From contig JANQKX010000588.1 of the NCBI GenBank assembly GCA_028280915.1, positions 1 through 20,186 on the forward strand: DNA of 20,186 nucleotides. Reading direction: 5' to 3'. Source of the DNA: Kiloniellaceae bacterium (GTDB lineage: Bacteria; Pseudomonadota; Alphaproteobacteria; Kiloniellales; Kiloniellaceae). Shown piece by piece: positions 13,048-20,186 of the stretch; the stretch's first letter is position 1; each line of letters opens with the position of its first letter. Below the pieces are notes generated by a model. The model was not told the origin of the DNA and did not search any database. It saw only the letters and a list, made by a program, of their open reading frames with translations. The position numbers and the translations under genes were made by a program.

Positions 13048-15003
13048 GTGATAAGTTTCATTTGCCAGGCTCCAAAAATCGAGCGGCGTCCGGCCCGGTT
13101 GCCCTTGACCGCGGTTCGGGCCGCGGTTCTGGCGACGGTTCACGCCGTGGTTCCGGCCCGAATCTGGTCCTCAATCCAAGCCGTGTTCCCGGCGACCGGT
13201 GCGGCTTGCCTGCTGCTGATGATTTCCGTGTTGGCCCTTTTTGTCACCCCTGTCCTAGGCGCGGAGCAAACCGACGCAACCGCCACCGAGGAACCGCCCG
13301 ATGCCTATGAAGTAAAGTTTGAAGGCATCGACGATGATGATCTTCTGGACGTCATGGAGCGTATCTCTCGCTTGATCGCCCTGCAGAAAAGCCCCACGGC
13401 CAGTCAAGCCGGCCTGTTGCGGCGGGTGGAGGAGGACCGGGAGCGCTTCGAGGCGGTGCTGCGGTCCAACGCCTATTATGACAATCAGATGACCACCGAC
13501 ATCGACCAGGAAGCGGAACCGCCCGTCATCACTTTCCAGATCGAGCTGGGCCCGCAATATAAGCTCCAGGCCTATACCATCAACTACGATCCGCCCGATC
13601 CCCTGTTGCCTCAGAACCTGGCCGATATCGGCCTAACCATCGGCATGGCCGCCCGCTCGGCGCCCATCACCAACGCCCAGAACCGGCTTATCCGCCTTCT
13701 TAAGGAACAGGGCTATCCCCTTGCCGTGGTGAGCAATCAAGAAGCCATCGTGGATCACGCCGACGATAGCATGCGGGTCACCCTAGACGTGGATACGGGA
13801 CCCTTTGCCACCTTCGGCCCCATCTCGTTCGAAGGCTCCGACAATGTGGAAGACGCCTACCTGCATCGCCTCGCCGACTGGCCCGTGGACGCGCCCTATG
13901 ACCAGCGGGTGATCGACGATCTGCGCCGCCGGCTTTTGGAGACGAACCTCTTCGATTCCGTGCGCATCGCCCCGGTCAACGAGGTGAACAGCTTGGGCCA
14001 GGTGGAAACCGCGATCGTGCTGGTGGAACGTAAGGCCCGGTCCATCGGCGTCGGCGGCAGCTATTCCAGTGACGACGAAGGCTTTGGGGCCGAAGCCTCC
14101 TGGGAACACCGAAATCTGTTTGGCGAACAGGAAAGCCTGAAGTTCACCATCGACCTCAACCAAATCCGGCAGGAGGGCTCGGCGGAATTCCGCAAGCCCA
14201 ACTACATCGAGCTGGATCAGACCTTGGTTTTGGAAAGCGGCCTGGTGCGCCAGACCACCGACGCCTTCGACGAGGTATCCGTGAATTCCTTCGGCGGGCT
14301 GGAGCGGGAGATCGACGATCTCTGGACCCTGGGTGCCGGCGGCAGCCTGGAGTGGTCGCGCATCAAGGACAACGAGGGACGCCGGACCTTCCTCATCGGC
14401 GGCGTGCCCGTTTTTGCCCAGCTCGACGAGAGCAATGACCTGCTGAACCCCACCAAGGGCTATCGAATAGACATCTTCTCGACCCCGTACCTTGGCACCA
14501 CGTCAAGCGAGAGTAATATTATTTCGTTCCTCAAAAACGAAGTGCAATTAAGGGGTTACCTATCGCCTTTCGAAACGGACTTCATCACTTTTGCCGGGCG
14601 GAGCCGGGTTGGCAGCATCGTGGGCGAGGCCACGGCCACCCTGCCGGCCAACAAACGCTTCTACGCCGGCGGCGGCGGCTCCATTCGCGGTTACGAATAC
14701 CAATCGGTCGGCCCCTTGGACGCCAACAACGACCCCTTGGGCGGCCGCTCCCTCTTCGAGATCAGCGCCGAGGCCCGGTTTCGCATTTCCGAGAGTTTTG
14801 GTGTGGTACCTTTCATTGACGGCGGCAATGTTTATGATCAGGAACTGCCGAACTTATCAGAGGAAATCAGATGGGCGGCCGGGATCGGCGCAAGGTACTT
14901 TTCGGCGATCGGCCCCATTCGCTTTGACTTGGCCTTTCCCATCAACCGGCGGGACATAGACAATGTCTTCCAGTTCTACATCTCCATCGGCCAGGCCTTC
15001 TAA
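13048..15003 (+). CDS. tamA: Outer-membrane translocation and assembly module protein TamA (Omp85 family)
   Basis: Up to 651 residues. A hydrophobic signal core (about 52-69) ends VLGA, with probable cleavage before EQTDA. POTRA-like repeats follow (about 87-325; for example PFATFGPISFEGSDNVEDAY and RRRLLETNLFDSVRI). The Omp85 barrel is about 330-651, with the loop-6 signature GGGSIRGYEY (542-551) and a C-terminal Phe (FYISIGQAF), the usual barrel-insertion signal. With TamB it links the two membranes and assists outer-membrane protein assembly and phospholipid traffic. The GTG at 13048 has only a weak ribosome site and would give a 51-residue stretch before the signal core. That stretch contains a 12-bp tandem repeat, so a later start such as GTG 13147 or GTG 13183 is plausible. 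The end overlaps tamB by 41 nt. Confidence 0.92.
   Translation: MISFICQAPKIERRPARLPLTAVRAAVLATVHAVVPARIWSSIQAVFPATGAACLLLMISVLALFVTPVLGAEQTDATATEEPPDAYEVKFEGIDDDDLLDVMERISRLIALQKSPTASQAGLLRRVEEDRERFEAVLRSNAYYDNQMTTDIDQEAEPPVITFQIELGPQYKLQAYTINYDPPDPLLPQNLADIGLTIGMAARSAPITNAQNRLIRLLKEQGYPLAVVSNQEAIVDHADDSMRVTLDVDTGPFATFGPISFEGSDNVEDAYLHRLADWPVDAPYDQRVIDDLRRRLLETNLFDSVRIAPVNEVNSLGQVETAIVLVERKARSIGVGGSYSSDDEGFGAEASWEHRNLFGEQESLKFTIDLNQIRQEGSAEFRKPNYIELDQTLVLESGLVRQTTDAFDEVSVNSFGGLEREIDDLWTLGAGGSLEWSRIKDNEGRRTFLIGGVPVFAQLDESNDLLNPTKGYRIDIFSTPYLGTTSSESNIISFLKNEVQLRGYLSPFETDFITFAGRSRVGSIVGEATATLPANKRFYAGGGGSIRGYEYQSVGPLDANNDPLGGRSLFEISAEARFRISESFGVVPFIDGGNVYDQELPNLSEEIRWAAGIGARYFSAIGPIRFDLAFPINRRDIDNVFQFYISIGQAF
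13113..13160 (+). repeat. Degenerate 12-bp tandem repeat, four units, at the 5' end of tamA
   Basis: GGTTCGGGCCGC, GGTTCTGGCGAC, GGTTCACGCCGT and GGTTCCGGCCCG follow one another without gaps. Each unit keeps GGTTC and a C/G-rich tail. In the tamA frame it encodes a four-residue pattern (AVRA, AVLA, TVHA, VVPA). It lies before the signal-peptide core, so it may be leader or a variable N-terminal extension. Confidence 0.7.
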
Positions 15004-18000
15004 GGCCGGCGCCCTGCGCTGGATGGGGCGATGGGCTGGGCGGGTTCTCTTGGCCCTTGTCCTGCTGTTGGCCGCCGCCATCGCCGCCGGCGCCTACCTG
15101 CTCCATAGCGACAGGGGCCGGACCTTTCTCGTGGACCTGATTGAAGAGCAGGTCAGCCAGCCGGGAGAATTCGAACTCTCCGTCGGCCGGCTGTCCGGCT
15201 CGCTTTTCGGTCGCTTTGCCTTGACGGAGGTCTCCATCGCCGACGGTGAGGGCCCCTGGCTCTCCCTTCAGTCGGCGGAAGTGACCTGGTCGCCCACGGC
15301 CCTCTGGGACCGGCAGGTGCGGATTCACGAGATTAATGTTCAAGGGCTGGACCTGGCGCGGCTGCCCGCCGGCGGCGCGGAGGATCAGGAAACCGCCGAC
15401 GGCTTTTCCCTGCCACAGTTGCCGGTGGAGATCGACATCGAATCCCTGACCCTGGACCAGGCGGATATCGCGGAACCGGTCTTGGGGGAGGCCATGCAAT
15501 TCAACCTGGCCGCCAGCGCCCGCGCGACCCAGGCGGACGGCCTGGCCGCCTCCCTGGCGCTCCAGCGGACCGACGGCACGGGCGGGCAAATCGACCTCAA
15601 GGCCGCCTTCCAACCGGCTCAGGAGATTATCGAGCTGAGCCTGGACGTGGCCGAGCCGCCCGGCGGCCTGTTGGTGCGCCTCCTGGACCTGCCGGGCCTG
15701 CCGGCCTTGAGCGCGACTCTCTCCGGCAGCGGCCCGGCCAACGGCTGGCGCGGCCAACTGTCGGCCCAGGCCCAAGACTTGGCCCAGATCAGGTCCACGA
15801 TCCAATTGAGCCTCGGCCCGCCCATCAGCCTTGCCTTGGCCGGCAAATCGACCCTGGGCCCGGCCATCCTGGAAGAAGACTCAGCGCTTTCGGATCTGGC
15901 CCTGCTGGGCCGTGAGCAGGATTTTGATATCCAGGTCGCTTGGGATCAGGACCAGGAGACCCTGGCCCTGAACCAGGTCAAGCTCACCACGGCGAACTTC
16001 CGGACCACGGTGAGCGGCCGCATCGACACGCAAGCCGAAACGGTCGACGCCCGGCTAGACTTGGATCTCAATGATCCAAGTCCGTTTTTTCCCCTGGTCG
16101 ACCCCCTCACCTTTTCAAACCTTTCGGCCCAAGGCACCGTGAACGGCCCCTTGGCGTCCCCGGAGATCGCCCTAAGCGGCGACTTAAGCGACCTGAAACT
16201 GGATCTTTTCGCCGCGCCTGGCGGGACCTTCCAAGTGACGGTTCGACCCGCCGGGCCGATCCAGGATGGGGGTGCCCCCCTGCCCCTCACCGCCCGGTTG
16301 GGCTTTCGGGACCTATCCATGAACATTCCGGAGGTGGATCCCCTCTTGGCCGGCGACAGTACCGTAACTTTGGACGGCGCCTTGGACTTGGGGCCATTGG
16401 CCTTGTCGGCGGAAAAGCTCCAAGTGGAGACCGATCAAGCCAAGCTGACCGCCAAGGGTGCCATGGACCTTGACGACATATCGGGTGACTTCACCGGAAC
16501 CGCGTCCATTAATCAAATCGCCCCCTTGCTGCAGAGCTTGGCGCTGCCCGCCGGCGGCAGCTTGCTGGCGCACATCACCGTGCAAAGCCTCGAGTTTGTC
16601 GACGGCCTGAGCATCACGCTGGATGGCGGCCTCAGTCAGTTCAAAAGCGGCATCGCCGAGGCGGACATCTTGATCGGCCCCGCTCCCCAGGTCAGCGGCA
16701 AACTGGATCTGGACCTGACGACGGAGCGCATCGCCATCACGGAGGTAGCGGTGACCGGCGAGCACGTGACCCTGGATGGCGGTCTGCAGGCCCCCTTGAG
16801 TTTCGACCGCCTGACCACCGAATATGCCGCCACGGTTTCCGATCTCGCCGTGCTGAACGACAGCTTGGGAACCGACATCAAGGGCGCGGCCAAGACCCAG
16901 GGTGTGGTCGAAGGCCCCCTAACGGACCTGACCGTCACGGGTCAACTGGACTCAAGCGAACTTTCCATCGAAGGTCAGAAACTAAGCAATATCAATGCCT
17001 CATATGCCCTATCCGATCTTACATCTGAACCACGGGGTCAGGTAGAGCTGAAGGCCGGGAGCCTGGTCGGCGCAACCACGCTGAAGAGCGATTTTCAGCT
17101 GGGCGACGATCGCCTGGAATTGGCGGATATCTTGGCCACCGCGCGGGACAGCCGGATCACCGGTGCCCTCACCATCCCCTTTGACAGCCCCATTCTGCAG
17201 GGCGAAGTCGCCGCCGAGCTGGCCGCCTTGGCGCCATGGAGCGACATGTTGGGCACGGCGGTGAACGGTCAAGCGACGGCCCGCCTGATCCTCAAGAACA
17301 GCGACGGACGGCAAGGGGGCGATTTTTCCGGAACGCTGAAAAATCTAGAAATAACCGATATTTATGTCCAAGAGCTGGATTTCCATGGGACGTCATCGGA
17401 CCTCTTCGCCGGCGTGCTCTCCAATGCCAAAATCACCGCCACCGAAATCGAACTGCCGGATGGCAGCTTGAGCCGCGTGACCGCAACGGCTCAGGGCAGC
17501 CCGGAACAGATGGCGATTTCCGCCAGCGCCGCCGGAGATCTGTCGGGCCCGCTGGATCTTTCCGCGGAAAGCGCCGTGCAGTTGGACGGGGCCACCACCA
17601 CCGTCACCTTGAGCAAACTGTCGGGCACCGTGGCCGGGCATGACCTGACCCTCGCCCGCCCGGCGCGCTTCTCCATGGTACCCGATGGGATGACTTTGGA
17701 GGGCCTGGAAGCCACCTATCATGGCGGAAAACTGACCGCGGACTTCGGCCAGAGCCCCGAAAAGGTAACCGGTAGCCTTGAGATCGACCAAATGCCCCTG
17801 TCCTTGATCGCGCTCGCGGCACCGAACTTGGACCTGACCGGGACCTTGGACGGGTCGCTTTCCATCACCGGGGCGCCGGACAATCCGCAGGCCGCCTTCC
17901 GGCTCGAGACCGAGGACCTGGGCCTTGCCGGCAGGACCGGCCAAGGCCTGCCCAATGCCAAGATGGAGGTGCAAGGCGCACTTTCCGCCGGCCGCCTGAC

Positions 18001-19402
18001 CAGCAACACCCAGTTTTCCGGTTTCGCCGACAAGAGCCTGATCATCAAGACGGATCTGCCCCTGCAGGTGAACCTGACGGACTATCAGGCCGAGCTGCCG
18101 GAAACCGAGCCCATCAAACTGACGGTGGACTTCAATGGCCGCTTGGGCCCGCTTGCCGAACTGGTCCTGCCCCATAGCCATCAGTTGAGCGGCGACGCGG
18201 TGGTCTCCCTCAAAGTCACGGGAACTCTGGACGAGCCCACCATGACCGGTGACATGGACGTGTCGAACGGCCTTTACGAGAACCTGGACACGGGCACCTT
18301 GTTGAGCGACGTTGTGCTCAACGGAGATGCCGAGGGCCGCTTGCTGACCATCAAGGAACTCTCCGCCAAAGCCGGCCCCCGGGGCCGCATCAACGGCACG
18401 GGCAAGATCGACGCGGACATCGACAAAGACATGCCCGTGGCTCTGGAGATAAATTTCGGCCAGGCCCTCTTGATCAACCGGGACGATATCCAAGCCACCG
18501 CCGACGGCAAACTGAAGATCGGCGGCCCCGTGCACGACATGCTGCTCGACGGCACGGTCACGACCACGAACGTGGAGATCCGCATCGACGACGAACTGCC
18601 GCCCGAGGTGGTTAACATGGAGGTCATCGAGATCAACATGAAACGGGAGGTGCCGGACGAAGTCGAGGAAGAAAAATCGGCCGGTGGCGGCTTGCTGCGC
18701 CTGGATCTGGACCTGGTCATGCCCCGGCGGGTCTTTGTCCGCGGCCGCGGGCTGGACAGTGAATGGTCCGGGGACCTGAAAATCACCGGCAGCGCCGACG
18801 CCCCCAACGTGGAGGGCCAGCTGGAGCCCGTGCGCGGGCAGTTCTCATTCGCCGGCCGGGTCTTCAAGCTGGAGGACGGCACCATCACCTTCGACGGCAG
18901 CACGGACCTGGACCCCTTGCTGGACCTGAAGCTGGTGCATTCCCGTAGCGATTTCGAGGCGACCATCGCGATCACCGGTACGGCCACCGATCCTGATATC
19001 GAGCTGAGCTCACGCCCCTCCCTGCCCGACGACGAGATCCTGGCCAAGGTCCTCTTCGACAAATCCACCGGCCAGCTCACGGCGGTGGAAGCCCTGGAAC
19101 TGGCGGCGGCCGTGGCCACCCTGACGGGCACCGGGCCCACCGGGGCCGGCTTCCTGGACAAGCTGCGCGCCGGCCTGGGGGTGGACGTGCTGCGGGTGGG
19201 CACCACCGAAGACGGTCGCGCCGCCGTCACCGTGGGGGAATACCTCACCGACGGGGTCTACGTGGGCATCGACCAAGGCGCGGAGCGGCAAAGCACCCGG
19301 GCCACCGTGGAGGTGGAAGTGACGCCCAACATCACCGTCAACACGGACGTGGGACAAGACAACCAGGGCCGGGTGGGCATCAAGTGGCAGTGGGACTATT
19401 AG
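14963..19402 (+). CDS. tamB: Translocation and assembly module inner-membrane protein TamB (AsmA-like)
   Basis: A 1479-residue protein. A Ser-rich, basic N-terminus precedes one membrane anchor (about 28-47). Then comes the conserved start of the family (FELSVGRLSGSLFGRF and ALTEVSIADGEGPWL, about 70-100) and a very long series of beta-strand-rich segments, the predicted groove that spans the periplasm. The C-terminal TamB domain (about 1250-1479) is well preserved: GQLEPVRGQFSFAGRVFKL, RPSLPDDEILAKVLF, LRVGT and the final GRVGIKWQWDY. The likely partner TamA lies directly upstream and overlaps it, so translation is probably coupled. ATG 14963 has GGCGGGA about 9 bases upstream. ATG 15023 is an alternative that would remove the overlap and 20 polar residues and leave a normal basic-then-hydrophobic anchor. 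A charged Glu/Gly-rich insert (EVEEEKSAGGG) lies at about 1234-1244. Assignment is secure. Confidence 0.96.
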   Translation: MSSSSTSPSARPSKAGALRWMGRWAGRVLLALVLLLAAAIAAGAYLLHSDRGRTFLVDLIEEQVSQPGEFELSVGRLSGSLFGRFALTEVSIADGEGPWLSLQSAEVTWSPTALWDRQVRIHEINVQGLDLARLPAGGAEDQETADGFSLPQLPVEIDIESLTLDQADIAEPVLGEAMQFNLAASARATQADGLAASLALQRTDGTGGQIDLKAAFQPAQEIIELSLDVAEPPGGLLVRLLDLPGLPALSATLSGSGPANGWRGQLSAQAQDLAQIRSTIQLSLGPPISLALAGKSTLGPAILEEDSALSDLALLGREQDFDIQVAWDQDQETLALNQVKLTTANFRTTVSGRIDTQAETVDARLDLDLNDPSPFFPLVDPLTFSNLSAQGTVNGPLASPEIALSGDLSDLKLDLFAAPGGTFQVTVRPAGPIQDGGAPLPLTARLGFRDLSMNIPEVDPLLAGDSTVTLDGALDLGPLALSAEKLQVETDQAKLTAKGAMDLDDISGDFTGTASINQIAPLLQSLALPAGGSLLAHITVQSLEFVDGLSITLDGGLSQFKSGIAEADILIGPAPQVSGKLDLDLTTERIAITEVAVTGEHVTLDGGLQAPLSFDRLTTEYAATVSDLAVLNDSLGTDIKGAAKTQGVVEGPLTDLTVTGQLDSSELSIEGQKLSNINASYALSDLTSEPRGQVELKAGSLVGATTLKSDFQLGDDRLELADILATARDSRITGALTIPFDSPILQGEVAAELAALAPWSDMLGTAVNGQATARLILKNSDGRQGGDFSGTLKNLEITDIYVQELDFHGTSSDLFAGVLSNAKITATEIELPDGSLSRVTATAQGSPEQMAISASAAGDLSGPLDLSAESAVQLDGATTTVTLSKLSGTVAGHDLTLARPARFSMVPDGMTLEGLEATYHGGKLTADFGQSPEKVTGSLEIDQMPLSLIALAAPNLDLTGTLDGSLSITGAPDNPQAAFRLETEDLGLAGRTGQGLPNAKMEVQGALSAGRLTSNTQFSGFADKSLIIKTDLPLQVNLTDYQAELPETEPIKLTVDFNGRLGPLAELVLPHSHQLSGDAVVSLKVTGTLDEPTMTGDMDVSNGLYENLDTGTLLSDVVLNGDAEGRLLTIKELSAKAGPRGRINGTGKIDADIDKDMPVALEINFGQALLINRDDIQATADGKLKIGGPVHDMLLDGTVTTTNVEIRIDDELPPEVVNMEVIEINMKREVPDEVEEEKSAGGGLLRLDLDLVMPRRVFVRGRGLDSEWSGDLKITGSADAPNVEGQLEPVRGQFSFAGRVFKLEDGTITFDGSTDLDPLLDLKLVHSRSDFEATIAITGTATDPDIELSSRPSLPDDEILAKVLFDKSTGQLTAVEALELAAAVATLTGTGPTGAGFLDKLRAGLGVDVLRVGTTEDGRAAVTVGEYLTDGVYVGIDQGAERQSTRATVEVEVTPNITVNTDVGQDNQGRVGIKWQWDY

Positions 19403-19502
19403 GGCCGTTGCGATTGACCTGAAGGTCTGCAAGCCCATCAATCCGGCTCAAATGTGGCTTTCGTCCCAATCGCGCAGGGCCACACCCAACTAGGAGGCTG
19501 AT

Positions 19503-19793
19503 ATGGCCAATCTCACCATCGTCGCCAACATTCGGGCCAAGGCAGACCAAATCGACCTGGTTAAGGCCGAACTGCTGAAGCTGGTCCCCACCACCCGGGC
19601 CGAGGAAGGCTGCATCCAGTATGACCTGCACCAAGACAACAACGACCCGGCCCACTTCCTGCTTTATGAAAACTGGGTGAACCGGGAGCTGTGGCAAACC
19701 CACATGAACGCGCCCCATATCGCCGCCTATGCCGCCGCCACCGCCGGTGCTGTTGAACAGTTCACCTTGAATGAGATGACTTTCATCGGCTGA
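19503..19793 (+). CDS. Antibiotic-biosynthesis-monooxygenase-fold protein (YgiN-like putative quinol monooxygenase)
   Basis: A 96-residue cytoplasmic protein with the ferredoxin-like ABM fold. It has strand LTIVANIRAK, helix QIDLVKAELLKLV, the EEGCIQYDLHQD strand (about 35-46), the family motif FLLYENW (52-58) and a helix beginning HMNAPHIAAY (67-76). Members are dimeric and cofactor-free; some oxidise quinols or other aromatics, while many have no known substrate. An excellent ribosome site, AGGAGG at 19492-19497, lies five bases before the ATG. The gap after tamB is 100 bp without a clear terminator, so read-through from tamB is possible. The SDR gene follows after 52 bp on the same strand and may be an oxidoreductase partner, which is only inference. 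Confidence 0.9.
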   Translation: MANLTIVANIRAKADQIDLVKAELLKLVPTTRAEEGCIQYDLHQDNNDPAHFLLYENWVNRELWQTHMNAPHIAAYAAATAGAVEQFTLNEMTFIG

Positions 19794-19845
19794 GCCGGGA
19801 AAAGATCGGCGCGCATTTGTTTTCACAGGAGCTTTTGAGGCAGGC

Positions 19846-20186
19846 ATGTCCAAGACCATACTCATCACCGGCGCCACCGACGGTATCGGCCTGGAAACGG
19901 CAAAGATCTTGGCCGCCCAGGGTCACCACCTTCTGATCCACGGGCGCAATCCGACAAAACTGGCGCAGGCGGAGGCCGCGCTCATTGGCATGGGGACCGG
20001 TGCTGGGCTGGAAAGCATCACCTGCGATCTGTCCCGCCTGGCGGATGTGGCGGCCTTCGCGGACTCTCTTACCGAAAAACAGGTGCGCCTTGACGTCCTG
20101 ATCAACAACGCCGGTGTTTTTAACACGCCCGATCCAGTGACACTCGATGCCTTGGACGCCCGCTTTGCCGTGAATGCCATCGCCCC
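19846..20186 (+). CDS. Short-chain dehydrogenase/reductase (partial, C-terminus off the right edge)
   Basis: An open frame from ATG 19846 runs off the window after 113 complete codons. I translated it by hand. The Rossmann start ILITGATDGIG (5-15) is the SDR glycine-rich TGxxxGxG motif, HGRNPTKL (32-39) follows the second strand with the Arg typical of NADP-preferring members, CDLSRL marks the end of the third strand and LINNAGVF (88-95) is the SDR NNAG motif. The catalytic Ser and YxxxK lie beyond the edge. The substrate cannot be inferred; the TDGIG opening is seen in retinol-dehydrogenase/WW-oxidoreductase-like members. GAGG lies about five bases before the start codon. Confidence 0.9.
   Translation, partial: MSKTILITGATDGIGLETAKILAAQGHHLLIHGRNPTKLAQAEAALIGMGTGAGLESITCDLSRLADVAAFADSLTEKQVRLDVLINNAGVFNTPDPVTLDALDARFAVNAIA

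Noticed and set aside
19410..19473. Inverted repeat GCGATTG / CAATCGC in the tamB-ABM gap, considered as a terminator
   Set aside because: The seven-base arms are 50 bases apart and no T-run follows, so a stable terminator is unlikely.
1..20186. CRISPR arrays, tRNA or rRNA genes, insertion sequences, toxin-antitoxin pairs and phage genes
   Set aside because: I saw no regularly spaced repeat array, no tRNA-like cloverleaf, no transposase or integrase motif and no phage structural gene on either strand.

Overview
The window is GC-rich chromosomal DNA (no computed GC value; judged by eye) from what looks like an alphaproteobacterium. The best evidence is the tight gene order cpaB-cpaC-cpaD-cpaE-cpaF-tadB-tadC with an alphaproteobacterial-type CpaD lipoprotein and a CpaE with a receiver-like N-terminus, followed by a tamA-tamB pair. 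A Rhodospirillales-like source would fit, but I cannot fix the order or genus from the sequence.

Layout. (1) Positions 1-3928, minus strand: four genes read leftward, a PAP2-superfamily membrane enzyme, a membrane-anchored family 2 glycosyltransferase (TTG or GTG start), a small exported/membrane protein with a YLDPGTG motif, and a membrane protein with a sulfatase/alkaline-phosphatase-like domain that runs off the left edge. This looks like an envelope lipid or glycan modification cluster with no assigned product. (2) Positions 3929-4498: a divergent 570-bp intergenic region with an AT-rich island (about 3961-4110), a very weak promoter candidate and a terminator-like hairpin just before cpaB. 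(3) Positions 4499-12411, plus strand: seven tad/cpa genes for the envelope-spanning machine of a type IVc (Flp) pilus. They overlap or nearly abut and end at a strong, probably bidirectional terminator (12439-12476). The Flp pilin, prepilin peptidase CpaA, TadD and the TadE/F/G minor pilins are not in the window. (4) Positions 12488-12754, minus strand: a small unassigned protein with one C-terminal membrane segment. (5) Positions 13048-19402, plus strand: tamA and tamB, overlapping by 41 nt. (6) Positions 19503-20186: a YgiN-like antibiotic-biosynthesis-monooxygenase-fold protein and the start of a short-chain dehydrogenase that runs off the right edge.

How they work together. CpaB/CpaC/CpaD form the outer-membrane secretin part, CpaE is the MinD-like positioning ATPase, CpaF the assembly ATPase, and TadB/TadC the inner-membrane platform. 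TamA (outer membrane) and TamB (inner-membrane-anchored bridge) serve outer-membrane biogenesis and phospholipid transport. The left cluster, the tad operon and the tam pair all concern the cell envelope, but nothing in the sequence proves they are co-regulated.

The most notable points are a duplicated N-terminal helical domain in CpaF, an 18-bp duplication that puts five in-frame stop codons between cpaE and cpaF, several short tandem repeats sitting at gene starts, and the unassigned PAP2/GT2/YLDPGTG/sulfatase-like cluster. I found no CRISPR array, tRNA, rRNA, insertion sequence, transposase or phage gene.
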